64,000 nucleotides of DNA from Macrostomum hystrix (taxonomy: Eukaryota > Platyhelminthes > Macrostomidae). A model generated the notes under the pieces. It worked only from the letters and a program-made list of their open reading frames with translations. It was not told the origin of the DNA and made no database searches. The stretch lies in assembly GCA_950097015.1 (NCBI GenBank), contig CATNEN010000039.1, positions 11,192,001 through 11,256,000 of the forward strand, in the 5' to 3' direction. This document shows positions 42,381 through 52,776 of the stretch, piece after piece (positions within the stretch are counted from its first letter, which is position 1; each line of letters begins with the position of its first letter). Made by a program: the position numbers and the translations under genes.

Positions 42381-45300
42381 CTAGAGCTGCGGTGTCGCGC
42401 AGGGGGATCCGGTGGTGCCGGCGTCCGCAGCGCGGTCCTCCTCCGGAGTGTCCAGGAGGTGGAGGGTTGCTCGCCCGGTGGCCCTCAGGTATCGGACGAG
42501 CTGGCAGATGTTCTCAGGCCTGAAAACGTCGGGGAGATCCGGGTTTGGGCCGAGATAGGTGAGCCGGTCCTGAGTGAAGGCGGGGCAGTCGCAAATAAAA
42601 TGCTCTGCATCCTCAACATAGGAGAGGCAGAAGGGGCATTCCTCACTGCGGATTTTGCCTTGCAGGAAGCGGTGCCTGGCGAAACAGCCATGGCCAGAGA
42701 GGGCCATGGTGACTGCCCTGATGTCCTTGCGGTTCAGTCCAAGCAAGGCTTTGCGAAGGGCAGTGGAGGGACAAGGGACAGCAGCGCGAGACTGCCGACA
42801 ATCGGCGGTATTGATCCATCTGTCCTTGTGCTTTGAGGTCACCCACTGGTTAATCCGAGTGTTGACGACGGCGGTAGGGGTGGAGACCGCAGGCACGGGG
42901 CCAAAAAGCGAACCCGTCGAACCGGCCTTGGCGAGGCTGTCGGCCAATTCGTTACCAGGGTGGCCAGAGTGCCCTGGAATCCACCTTAGGGACACCTTGT
43001 TTTGGGTCCCTAAGCGGTTGAGTTGCGCGACGCAGTCAAGGACTGTGCGCGAGCAGGTGTGCGTGCGTCCAAGGGCATGGATCGCCGCCTGGCTGTCCGA
43101 GTGGAGGAAGATTTCTGCTCCATGGACGTTTTGGTAGATCAGCTCCAGGGCGCAGGAGCTGATGGCCAGAACTTCGTTCTGGAAAACAGTAGAGTTTATG
43201 CCGGTGTGCTGGGAGAAGGTCGCCACAGTTTTCCCTCCGGACATAATGCAGTAGCCGAAACCAGAGACCGAGTTGATTTGCGATCCGTCGGTGAAGCAGT
43301 GAATTTCACGGGGTTGGCCGTGGTCACGTACTTCCTGGCGAGGCGGAATGCTGGTTTTGAATTTTTGCGGTGGGCACAGCGTCGACGGGATTCCGTCGGA
43401 GAGAATTTTGAGACCTCCTGCTGCGTCCAGGTCCCGTAGGCTGAGGTCGCCATGGGGCTGGAGGTTCCGCTTGCTGAAGGCAAGTTGCTTCCGGATGGAG
43501 ATACCCGCGTCCAGAAGACGACGAGCCGTCTTCATCGCCTCCCCCTTGATAAAAAGATGTCCAGGAAGGCATTCATGCCAGCGAAGGGAGTGGAGGGTGC
43601 CGCACTCATGATGGCTCGACAAGCACGGCCCTGCACCTTGTTTAGGGCCTCCAGGACCCCTTTGGTCTCCAGGGCACTATTCCAGATGAAGCCGGCAAAA
43701 GAGATGGCCGGTCTTACAATGGTAGTGTAAATCCACCAGAGACGGCGGGGGGTGAGGCCCCAGGTGGCGCCGAAGGCTCTGCGAATCTGCGCGAGCGTCG
43801 CAAGAGCTTTACGGGTTTTGAATTTGACGTGAGGTGTCCAGCTCAACCTGTGGTCGAGGATGACACCTAAGCATCTGGTTTGCTTCTCCATGGCGATTGG
43901 TTTGTTATAGAGAAGGAGAGGCTCAATCCTCCAGTTTCGTTTGCTGGTGAACATAATGGCGACGGTCTTGGACTCAGAGAGTTTGAGGCCGCAGCCATTG
44001 GCCCAGCGTTCGGCACGGTGGATGAAAGCTTGCAGAAGGTCTCTAAGGACCGGGGGAGACGGTCCGGCCACGGTGGCGGTGACGTCGTCAGCATAGCCGA
44101 TTTTTTGGACCGGGTCCGGGTCAGGGCTGCAGAGCAGTTCGTCCATGACAAGGTTCCAAAGGATCGGACTGAGAACGCCACCCTGCGGGCCTCCCTTCTG
44201 GACATTCACAGAACGGGAGTGTCCAAGCAGGTGCGAGGTGGCAGTTCGGTGAGAGATCATATACATGATCCAGCGGGTGAGGTGCTCGTGCGTAGCCCGG
44301 CGTTCCAGGGCTCGCCTAAAGGCTCCGAAGAGCACATTGTCGAAGGCACCATCAATGTCGAGGAAAAGCGAGAGAGCAAAACCGGTGCCAAGCACGGCGC
44401 GCTCCAGCTTGTCGACAATGGCATGCAGAGCACTTTCGATGGAGCTTCCGGATCGAAAGGCGTGCTGGTTGGCGGAGAGCGGGGAGTTCCTCAGCTCAAC
44501 GTGAAGGAGGCGCCAAAGAACAAGCCTTTCAAGCAGCTTAAGAAAGAAAGATGTTAAGCTGATGGGGCGGAAGGCTTTGGCGGAGTGGTAGTCTCCCTTC
44601 CCAGGTTTGGGGATGAAGACGATAGTGGCTTCCTGCCAAGACCTGGGTACGTACCCGAGGGTGATACAGGCCTTGAACAGGTTGCAAAGGAGGCCGAGGA
44701 ACCTGTCATTTTTTACCGCTTCATGTAGGAAGGCGGGGTAAATGTTGTCAGGTCCAGGCGACTTAAAAGGCGAGAAGGAGTTAGCAGCGCGAGCTGTCCG
44801 TTCTCTAGTGATAATAGTTGTCGCAAGGATGTGTCCACCCGGAGTGTGGTCCGGCGGGTCCTGAAGCGGCGCAGTCTGGGGGAAGGCGCTGGCGAGCATG
44901 ATGTCCAGCGATTCGCCAGGATTCTCAGCAAGCCGGCCGTCCGGTCTTTTGATCACTGAGAGCTTCGACATTTTGTCAAGAGTGAGCGCTTTTACAACGC
45001 GAGAAGTTGGGCGGGCGCCCTCCAGCTCGGAGCAGTATTGGCGCCACTTTTCGGACTTCGCTTTCCTGGTGTCACGCTTAAAGTCACGAATCGCATTCTG
45101 GTAGGCGGTCAGGTCAGCTGGGTCTTTGCTTTTCCGCGCAATCCGCTGGAGGGATTTGGCCTTTCGCCGGAGGGTTCCAAGCGCTGGGTTCCACCAGGGA
45201 GCGGATTTTTTGCCTTTGTAGGCTTTAAGAGGGCAAGAGGTTTCATGAGCTGTCAAGATGGTCATGCTGAGTAGATCAGCCAGATCGTCCACTTCTTGAC

Positions 45301-46072
45301 AGGTGGCAGGAACAACGGATTCTAACTGGTTGGTCTGGCGCTTCACGGATTCCGCAAAGGCCGTCCAGTCAGTATTCCGGGCGTTCCTTCTCCACAGAAT
45401 ACCAGGCTTGGAGTAGGAGCTTAGCAACCGGAAACGAATGAAGCGATGGTCAGACAGAGATTCCTCTTCGTCCCACACCTGCCAGTTCCTAATCAGAGGG
45501 ATCAGGCCCTGAGAGGCGAGGGTGGCGTCAAGGACCTCCGTCCATCGTCCATTGTCAAAGGTGGGTGTGCCACCCGAGTTGCAGAACTCAATATTGGTGG
45601 TGCAGATGTAGGCAAGGAGATCCTCGCCTCTGCAGTTGGAGGTAACACTGCCCCAGTGGGTGTGGTGGGCATTAATGTCGCCTGCCACCAGCAGCTCAAA
45701 GTCGCGGTCTGAGCAGTAGTCCACGAGGGAAGTGAGACTGGGCGGAACCGCAGGACCGTCACCAGGAATGTATATAGAGGCGATGATGACGGTGCGGTTC
45801 GGGAGAATGTGGTTGGTTTGGATGACACAGAGGTCTTTGTCAGAGAGGTCTGGTCTATACCAAGCTTTAAGATCGGTAGTCGCGAACACAGCAGCCCTGG
45901 GGTTTTGGGGCATGAAAAAACAGTCAAAACCAGCAGGAATGTTCGGAATCTTACCTTTCTTCGTCCAGGGCTCTTGGAGGAGGATGATGCCCGGTTTTTC
46001 GAAGTCCACCACACGCGCCAGGTTGGTCGAGGCCGCGATGCAGTGGTGCAGGTTCAGCTGCAGGAAGCTCAC
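42381..46072 (-). pseudogene. Retrotransposon ORF2: APE, RT, RNase H, zinc knuckle; one frameshift
   Basis: ATG 46072 opens an APE-type endonuclease (LLQEPW, VAGDINAHHTHWGS, SDHRFIRF), then an RT with FRPISLTSFFLKLLER, SLFLDIDGAFDN, GGPQGGVLSP and the catalytic GYADDV. The frame ends at 43532. The continuation, in another frame from about 43555 to 42381, carries RNase H with all expected acidic residues ([29 protein letters not shown]) and a terminal CPFC...[10 protein letters not shown] knuckle. The shift is a single-base matter at a run of five T near 43550. Everything else is intact, so this is either a very young dead copy or a sequencing indel in a homopolymer; a programmed shift is less likely this late in the ORF. 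Confidence 0.9.
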
Positions 46073-46107
46073 CCCAGGAGGGGCGGTCCGTGCGGCTATC
46101 TGCTGGC

Positions 46108-47595
46108 CTACGGCGAGTTGTTCAGGAGCGATTCCTCGTCCTCGCCGGTGTTTTGCCCGAGCTCCATCGGTTCCTCCTGAATCGGATCCAGAGTTGAGGC
46201 CGGGGCTGCCGCAACAGCGGCGTCCGTGTCCTCAACCCGGTTTTCCGCTGGGGGTTCCGATGAAACATTGGGCCGGGTGGTGCTGCGGTGGCGTCCACTG
46301 TTGGGGTCCGACAGCTGTCTGGCGCGCTGAGTCAAGCCAGCACGGATGGTGTTGCGGGCGGGTTTCCGGCCCTTACCACGTCCGCCTGTCGTTGCGGCTC
46401 GCGCGGCTTTGCCCCTGATAGGGTCCGCATCCTCGGAGTGGTCGTGACGATCAGGAGTCTGTGTTCCAGGGCGCAGGGGCCCGGCAGAGCTCTGGTTCGT
46501 CCGTTTCCGCTTTTCCGGGGGCGGCGGGCGAGTGGCGTCGGACTCGAAGCTGAAAATCTGCATTCGAGTGAGGCCTGCACTGATGTAGGACATGTCTGGG
46601 CAGCGGAGCATCCAGCTGTCCGACAATCCTAGGATGGCCGTGAAACCGTCTCCACCAGGTCTGGTGATGGTTTCATGAACCACGACACCGTTTGCTGGCA
46701 GATCCGGGTGGATTGCCAACAGCAGGCGGCGCAGTTCTCCGGCGTTGGTGATGGCGCTGCGAGCTGGAATCCAAACACGATGACGGTGTGTCTGGGGGCG
46801 CTCGTCCTCCCTGTAGATAAACAGGTTGCCCATTTCCGTGCCCCAGTCGAAGGATTTCAGCATCTCGAGGAGTTGCTGTCCGGACTGGTTGTCGGCAGGC
46901 TGGACAATGAGGGCTTGGTCCTGGATGTCGGTCTTCAGGACGTGCAGTACAGTGCCGCTCAGTGCCAGTTTGACCAGATGGGAGTCCAATCTGCGCCAGA
47001 TCTGGTCGAGTTGCGCTGTTGTGAGGGGCGTCTCCTGGCCTCGGATAACCAAGGCCGGCTGCCTCTTTGCCATAGCAGCGTAAGTGCGCTTTGGCCTTGT
47101 GGTTTGGCCGGCGCCTCCCGCAACGGGCCCCCCAGCAGTCGTCGGAGTTTCCGGATGACTGTGAGAGGTTCCGCCGCGAGAGGAACCGGATGCCCCAGAG
47201 GCCTGGGCGGCACTTTTCCGCGCTTCCGGATTTCCCGGACGGCGCGAGGAGTCCGCCTCCTTGTTGGGTGCCGGTTCCTCCGCGATGTTCGCAGAGTTGC
47301 CGGCCCCCTCCTCGGGGGCGGTGGTTGGCGCGGATTTCGCAGCCAACCGTACTTCCTGTTTTCGCCGCCGGAATTCCTGGAGGCGGGCGAGGCTGCGGGC
47401 TTGCGTGGAAGGGGAGCGTTTGCTCTTTGATCCAGCCGCTCTGGTGTTTTCCTGAGTGGCGGAGGAGCAGGATGAATTTTGGGCGCCGGTGGAACCGGTG
47501 TCGCCCTGGCGCTGGTCCTGAGGATCTGCGTCGCCGGCCGGGGTCGGCGTTTCAGCAGGGTCCTGGGACGTGCTGGAGCTGTAGTGGGACTCCAT
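46108..47595 (-). CDS. Retrotransposon ORF1 protein
   Basis: An intact 495-residue ORF ending 35 nt before the ORF2 ATG. Residues 1-170 are low-complexity, rich in Ser, Thr, Gln, Ala and basic clusters. The folded middle (about 175-385) has VIRGQETPLTTAQLDQIWRR, TVLHVLKTDIQDQALIVQ and GFTAILGLSDSWMLRC, which recalls the DUF4780-type ORF1 domain of arthropod and other non-LTR elements; I hold that loosely. The C-terminus is again basic and disordered. There is no CCHC zinc knuckle. The expected role is binding element RNA in the RNP. Confidence 0.85.
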   Translation of the reverse strand: MESHYSSSTSQDPAETPTPAGDADPQDQRQGDTGSTGAQNSSCSSATQENTRAAGSKSKRSPSTQARSLARLQEFRRRKQEVRLAAKSAPTTAPEEGAGNSANIAEEPAPNKEADSSRRPGNPEARKSAAQASGASGSSRGGTSHSHPETPTTAGGPVAGGAGQTTRPKRTYAAMAKRQPALVIRGQETPLTTAQLDQIWRRLDSHLVKLALSGTVLHVLKTDIQDQALIVQPADNQSGQQLLEMLKSFDWGTEMGNLFIYREDERPQTHRHRVWIPARSAITNAGELRRLLLAIHPDLPANGVVVHETITRPGGDGFTAILGLSDSWMLRCPDMSYISAGLTRMQIFSFESDATRPPPPEKRKRTNQSSAGPLRPGTQTPDRHDHSEDADPIRGKAARAATTGGRGKGRKPARNTIRAGLTQRARQLSDPNSGRHRSTTRPNVSSEPPAENRVEDTDAAVAAAPASTLDPIQEEPMELGQNTGEDEESLLNNSP

Positions 47596-47724
47596 AGGTC
47601 GCTGGAAAAAGAGAAAGAAGAGAATAAAAATAAAAACCGCTAATGGCCGGATAGACTCCCCGGACCTTTCAGCCCCTCAGCGCGGTGAGACCTTAGGCAT
47701 AAGAGGACACCTAAAGCAGTGCCA

Positions 47725-48400
47725 GGCCCGCAGACTGGCTGCGTACCCTGTTGAGGTCGAAGGGTGACACCTGTCCCTCAGAGCCGTAGCCAGAGGTACC
47801 TGATCACGCACAGGTGCACGAGCGCTGCGGACTGGCCGCATACCCTGTTAAGGTCAAAGGGTGACACCCTTCCCTCAGAGCCGTAGCCAGAGGTACCTGA
47901 TCACGCACAGGTGCGCGAGACGCTGCGGACTGGCCGCATACCCTGTTAAGGTCAAAGGGTGACACCTTTCCCTCAGAGCCGTAGCCAGAGGCACCTGATC
48001 ACGCACAGGTGCACGAAAACTGCGGACTGGCCGCATACCCTGTTAAGGTCAAAGGGTGACACCTTTCCCTCAGAGCCGTAGCCAGAGGTACCTGATCACG
48101 CACAGGTGCGCGAGACGCTGCGGACTGGCCGCATACCCTGTCAAGGTCAAAGGGTAACACCTCTCCCTCAGAGCCGTAGCCAGAGGTACCTGATCACGCA
48201 CAGGTGCACGAAAGCTGCGGACTCGCCGCATACCCTGTCAAGGTCAAAGGGTAACACCTCTCCCTCAGAGCCGTAGCCAGAGGTACCTGATCACGCACAG
48301 GTGCACGAAAGCTGCGGACTCGCCGCATACCCTGTTAAGGTCAAAGGGTGACACCTTTCCCTCCAGCCAGGGCTAGAGGTACCCAGTTTGGCCAGAGGCC
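47725..48400 (-). repeat. 5' UTR monomer array of the retrotransposon, about 97 bp x 7
   Basis: Units marked by GCGGACTGGCCGCATACCCT, then GGTCAAAGGGTGACACC, then CTCAGAGCCGTAGCCAGAGG and TACCTGATCACGCACAGGTG, start near 47729, 47826, 47924, 48020, 48117, 48215 and 48311. They lie between the element's 5' end and ORF1, as promoter monomers do in mouse L1. Each has TGATCACGCACAGGTGC, a possible factor site. A promoter role is inference. Confidence 0.85.
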
Positions 48401-48860
48401 CTGGATGGGTCATCCAGCGCTGTTGCCCATTCTGTCCGGCTGCCCTAGGGTCAGCCTTGAACACTCGCGGGACGTGTACCCATGGGTCAGCTGACGGGAC
48501 AGCGTGGAGGGATCCCTGCACCCGGAGGTACAGGGCTCCTTCCTGCCAGGCCTGCTCAAAAAAACGACTGCAGGTGTGAGGCATCGCAGACCTTAGCCCG
48601 TAGGCCTGGTCTGACTCATACCACACAGGCATTGTGTCCCGCCGGTGCGAGCCTGCAGCTGCGGCTCCTCTTATGGCAAATTCGGTTCCTATTCAGAGGA
48701 CAATTTCAATGTCGCCTGCGCTGGTAATAGTTCTCAAGTGTGCGGTGCCAGTTACACCAACTCCATCTACGAGATCACCTACCCGTCGTGTGCGTTTCTC
48801 ACTTTTCTGCTCAATAATTCATGCGAACAGTTACCTGGATTCAATTTAGAATGTTTCTAG

Positions 48861-49814
48861 CTCGTACAGAAAGATTATAGGGGTTATTTGAAATGCCGAC
48901 ATTTTCCCTTCTCTGTATCTCCTAAAATATTCAATCAGTCGACAAAAACATCCAGAACACGGGCTCAAATTTTCTGCTCTATTCGATTGAAAAGCTTCCA
49001 GAATCATAAAAACAGGCATCGTCATGATATTCAGCGATTCTCATCGGAGTTATCTGGTGTCAAGAAATACAGACATAAGGCATATTTTTTATGCTTACAA
49101 AATTTCACCATCCAATCATGCCAGCCATCATTGTTGACTGTTTTTGGAAAACAAAATTGTTATTTTTTTAACCCGTATTGATTCGTCATAGAAGTTTATT
49201 CAGAGCAATGTTACTTGTTCTTGTCACCAGGGTCTTCGACGAGAGTCGCTGAATATCTGGACGATGCTAACTCGGACGGCTTTGAAAGTCATGTAGTTCA
49301 TCATGAAGGGCGGAAAATAATTATTTAGATGGTGGACTTTCACGAAAATAGGTCATCCGGTTTGGGAGCTATCGTGAATTAGTGTTTGAAATATCCCTCG
49401 TTGTCTTCCCCAGGGAGAAAATAGTGTGGTCTCTCTTACTGTTTATGAAAATGGTTATTATAATTATTTTAAGATGGCTGTGAGGCATCTATTCTCACAG
49501 CTGCTCAGGAGACCGATCCCGTAGTCAAGCAGTGTACACTCTAACTGGGCCTCGGCGTCTCAATTAAAGCTCAATTACTGTTGGTGTGAGAGTAATGTAG
49601 CATTTAAGTGTATTAAAATTTGTTAACGTCTCAGTCGGGAGGGCAAAGCTTAGGTATTGCAAACACTTCACACGGTCTGACGATGAGAATTGGTCCAAGT
49701 CTCTCTTCACTGAGGTTCGAGTGTCGTCAAATCCCACGTGCACAGAGCCCAAATACGAAATATGTAGTTATTTGACACTGATATATATACTCAGTCTCAT
49801 CCATCAACTGACAG
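48861..49814. other. Probable intron of the WSC gene, no gene seen
   Basis: AT-rich with no domain-bearing ORF. It separates the WSC-coding part from the PAN-like exon. Confidence 0.4.
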
Positions 49815-50114
49815 CTCAGTCCGGCTCAACCCAGACACCGATGGAATCTGTGCCGACCGTTGCAGTAGCCCAAAGTGCCAAGAGCCACAGTAGCCAATCA
49901 GCGAGAAGCAGCATCGAGTGCATCGTTTCCTGCCACCGCAGCCCTGACTGCCTAGCCTGCTTGTTTGAGAAGTCAAACCGGGTGTGTCGCCTACTGAGGT
50001 TCGCCGCTGTGCCCAGAGAGATCGCCAAGGAGGCCCAGTGGGTCTGGCTGAAGCAGTGAAGCCACGGGCTAAAATTAAGCTATCAACGCTACACTATTTA
50101 TATTATCTCGAGCA

Positions 50115-50120
50115 AATAAA
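50115..50120 (+). terminator. Candidate polyadenylation signal AATAAA
   Basis: Located 56 bases after the stop of the PAN-like exon, an ordinary distance for a short 3' UTR. It supports that exon being the last one of the WSC gene. Confidence 0.55.
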
Positions 50121-51051
50121 AGTTTTTAATAATATACCGTTACAAGAAAACGTTTTCTTGAAACGTGATGAAAAATGCCGAGCTCAGATTTCGAAGTCAG
50201 GTTTGATGCATCAAACGCTGCCGCTCCGTCACAACCAGCACAAAACTTCTAATGATGCTTTGTGTCTGTACCTTTTCAGAGATATCAAATTATGATCAGA
50301 ATATTCATTGGTACATTTAATTCAGTAGTCAACGCTGGACCTGCTGTGATGACGGCGGATGGTCTGTCTGATCTATTCGACGCGAGTTGTGCTACAGGGC
50401 GTTGTTTTTTTTTTTATAGACCGCAGACGAGACACGGAGAGACAATTGTAGAATAAGCCAGCTCAACAGTTACATTTCGTATACTTTGTCAAATTCGTCG
50501 CATCTGAGCCTAAGCTAAGCTTAGAAACTGTACAACTTTTGTACTTTGATTTCAAACTCCAGTCAATAATTAAAAAAGGCTTAGCATAAAACCTTTACCT
50601 CGTATCAATGTTATTTTATGACTTTTTCAATCGTGATGATGAAAAACGAATCAATGACGTATGTTTTTCTACACAATCCCTGCTATAGTTACTAGGCATT
50701 TCACTGCAGACAGGCCAAAATAATTATTCTACGAGTAGAAGTTAGAATTGATATAACCGAATGATAACACAATATAGCCTACAAAAGTGGTTAGGACTGG
50801 TTTAGCAAAGCCTGTTCGCGTTAGCAGTACGAGATACCCGTGCGCAGCCTTTGGCGACAAGAGCTAGTATAAAGTAAGCTGTATACACGTAAATTCTCGA
50901 CCGTCCCAAGGCACTGTACAATCATATGTTAGCATGTAATTTAAATTTAAACATAAGCAACTGTCGGCGCCTTGATCGCATCAGCGTAACACCCGTCTTG
51001 TGTGCAACAGCTCGATTCTAGGTTTACAAGCTAGAAATAGAGACTAAAGCT
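50121..51051. other. Intergenic; 5' flank of the aminotransferase
   Basis: No gene seen. A TATAAAG at about 50870 lies some 180 bases before the aminotransferase ATG and is a possible core promoter. Short ORFs at 49984-50456 look spurious. Confidence 0.4.
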
Positions 51052-52275
51052 GTGTCAATGTCCGCCTATCGGCCATTCGCGCTGGAGAGAGCCTTCGATG
51101 AGTACGAATTCCAGCCGGACATGATGCAGCTGTCCTGCTCGGATGGGGAGCCCCTGCAGCTGGCCGATCTGCTAGCGATGGCCGACGGTGAGTGTCGCCA
51201 GCTCTGGGACTCTCTGAGCCTTTCCTACACTCACGTTGGTGGTCACCCGCTGCTACTGGAGGAGCTGGCTAGGCCGGATCTGCCAACCTGCGCTGCGGAC
51301 TGCCAGATCGTGCCGGTTGTGCCCCAGGAAGGCATTCTGCTGTCAATGTTGGCGCTGTGCGACGAGATACAGGCCAATCAGAGCGAGGCTGATTTCGAAG
51401 CGATTGTAGCCTGGCCAAGTTATCAGAGCCTGCATGAGACTCTGAGAACCAGAGGAGTTCAACTGAAGCACTGGACTCTGCGTGCCACCGACGATGACCA
51501 GTGGCTTTTTGACGTCAACGAACTCAAAGAGCTAATTGGACCAAGGACGCGTCTTCTAGTAGCCAACTTTCCACACAATCCGAGCGGGTTCGCCCCCACC
51601 GCTAAGGACTGGCAGGAAATGATTCGTCTGTGCGACCAGAACGGGTTGTACTTGTTCTCGGACGAAATCTACAATGCCTGCACACGGCGAAATGGTGCAG
51701 AGCAGCAATTTCTCGCTGTGGAGCCGGCGGCAAAGCTCTACAACCGCGCCATTTCAATGAGCGGCCTATCCAAGAGCTTCGGACTTCCCGGCCTTCGACT
51801 TGGCTGGCTGGCAAGCCGCAGCGACCAACTCGTCTCAAGAATCCGCCAGCTGAAGGACTACACGACCATATGCCTACCGGGCCCTGTTGAAATCCTAGGC
51901 CTTGTAGCTCTGCGAAACTCTCACAAACTGGTCTCCCGAGTATCAAGCATCGTTGAAGAGAATCTGCTGGCTGCTCGTGAGTTTTTCCAGCGACACAGCG
52001 AACTGTTTGCCTGGCGTGAGCCAGTTGCTGGCACCACGGCTTTGGTGGAGATGCGCGCCCCTCTGCTGAATAAGTTCAACGGAAGTGGCGAAGCATTTTG
52101 CCGTACGCTGATTGAGCACTACGGAGTGTTTGTCGCATGCGCCAACCTGCTGCAGTTCTCCGATCGATACTTTCGGGTCGGTCTGGGACGGCGCGACTTG
52201 CGAAAAGTGCTCGAACAAGCGGAGAAGGCGATCGGCGCCGTGACGACCCAGGCTGATGAACGGGAGAGCTCATAG
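51052..52275 (+). CDS. Intronless fold-type I PLP-dependent aminotransferase
   Basis: A 407-residue single-exon ORF, full length for class I/II aminotransferases. Recognisable landmarks in order: PQEGI (about 91-95), WPSY with the ring-stacking Tyr 124, NFPHNPSG (Asn 176), SDEIY (Asp 204, Tyr 207), SMSGLSKSFGLPGLRLGW with the Schiff-base Lys 241 and phosphate-binding Arg 249, and FRVGLGRR with carboxylate-binding Arg 375. The enzyme should move an amino group between an amino acid and a 2-oxoacid, or do a related PLP reaction such as that of ACC- or capreomycidine-synthase-like relatives; the substrate cannot be read from sequence. There is no targeting peptide, so probably cytosolic. It lacks introns while most neighbours have them, and its motifs look bacterial in style, so horizontal origin or retroposition is possible. 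AATAAA lies at 52295. Confidence 0.9.
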   Translation: MSMSAYRPFALERAFDEYEFQPDMMQLSCSDGEPLQLADLLAMADGECRQLWDSLSLSYTHVGGHPLLLEELARPDLPTCAADCQIVPVVPQEGILLSMLALCDEIQANQSEADFEAIVAWPSYQSLHETLRTRGVQLKHWTLRATDDDQWLFDVNELKELIGPRTRLLVANFPHNPSGFAPTAKDWQEMIRLCDQNGLYLFSDEIYNACTRRNGAEQQFLAVEPAAKLYNRAISMSGLSKSFGLPGLRLGWLASRSDQLVSRIRQLKDYTTICLPGPVEILGLVALRNSHKLVSRVSSIVEENLLAAREFFQRHSELFAWREPVAGTTALVEMRAPLLNKFNGSGEAFCRTLIEHYGVFVACANLLQFSDRYFRVGLGRRDLRKVLEQAEKAIGAVTTQADERESS

Positions 52276-52294
52276 CTGCAGACCTACAAACAGT

Positions 52295-52300
52295 AATAAA
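52295..52300 (+). terminator. Candidate polyadenylation signal AATAAA
   Basis: Twenty bases after the aminotransferase stop, a very short 3' UTR. A eukaryotic signal here argues against bacterial contamination. Confidence 0.55.
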
Positions 52301-52776
52301 TTTACTAAGTTTCGTGTGCTGTTTGTGCTCGATTTTAGTTAAAATTTTTTGTCCTTAGTCTGCGATCTACAAGGTTATTTCCATCTTCATGTATTCGGAT
52401 GGCACAATGCGCGTCACAGAAGGAGTATAATTTAGTCCTTTCACATAACAATTCCTTCTTTTACATTTAATAGAATTGTGTTTTCTTTACTATCAGCTTT
52501 TTAATTCAATAGTTTAAAAAAAATTATTCAGATTTCGTAAGTTTTCAATAGATCTGAGTAGATAATTAATCCAAATAAAGCTTGTCGTTTTTGCAATTTC
52601 TGGTCCACACGGTAACAGCTCTAAACTCTACTAGATTGAGGCATCTAATACCTAAAACCGTTAATAGCGCATAACTAAGTATTAAAACCTATGAAATCGG
52701 TATTCAAGCTAAAAACTACAATTAATATTTTTATAATTCTATTGTTATTGTCATGCGACTGATCAACTGCGGCCGC
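52301..52776. other. AT-rich spacer between convergent genes
   Basis: No ORF of interest. It separates the 3' ends of the aminotransferase (plus) and the frameshifted GPCR (minus). Confidence 0.5.

Larger units (their letters stand above)
42285..48652 (-). mobile_element. Non-LTR retrotransposon (APE-RT-RNase H), 6.37 kb, apparently full length
   Basis: It runs on the minus strand: 5' end at 48652, 3' end at 42285. A 14-bp target duplication CTGCAGCTGCGGCT lies at 42271-42284 and 48653-48666. Order in element sense: about 1.05 kb of 5' UTR with seven 97-bp tandem monomers, ORF1, 35 nt, ORF2 (APE endonuclease, RT, RNase H, zinc knuckle), a 96-nt 3' UTR, and a tail of AAGT repeats rather than poly(A). 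The RNase H domain and the DIDGAFDN and GGPQGGVLSPILWN RT motifs point to the I superfamily (I/R1/LOA/Ingi group); I cannot fix the clade by eye. Confidence 0.93.
41996..50059 (+). pseudogene. Secreted WSC-domain protein gene, exon split by retrotransposon
   Basis: ATG 41996 starts a signal peptide (residues 1-20), then a WSC domain: YIGCFPD, a Cys pair in CSQICALGRFRYFGVQ, and TYCSCG at its centre. At 42284 the frame runs into a non-LTR element. The rest of the domain resumes in phase at 48667 (YGKFGSYSEDNF, ACAGNSSQVCGASYTNSIYE), with CTGCAGCTGCGGCT duplicated at both junctions. A likely donor GTGCGT at 48790 joins in phase to an exon at about 49815-50059 with a PAN/apple-like Cys pattern (ECIVSCHRSPDCLACLF) and a stop; the ancestral product would be about 218 residues. 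WSC domains bind carbohydrate and occur in secreted or surface proteins. In this sequence the gene should give only a truncated product unless the insert is removed. AATAAA follows at 50115. Confidence 0.85.

Noticed and set aside
42643-47597. Many plus-strand ORFs over the retrotransposon
   Set aside because: They are antisense shadows of ORF1 and ORF2, which have clear domains on the minus strand.
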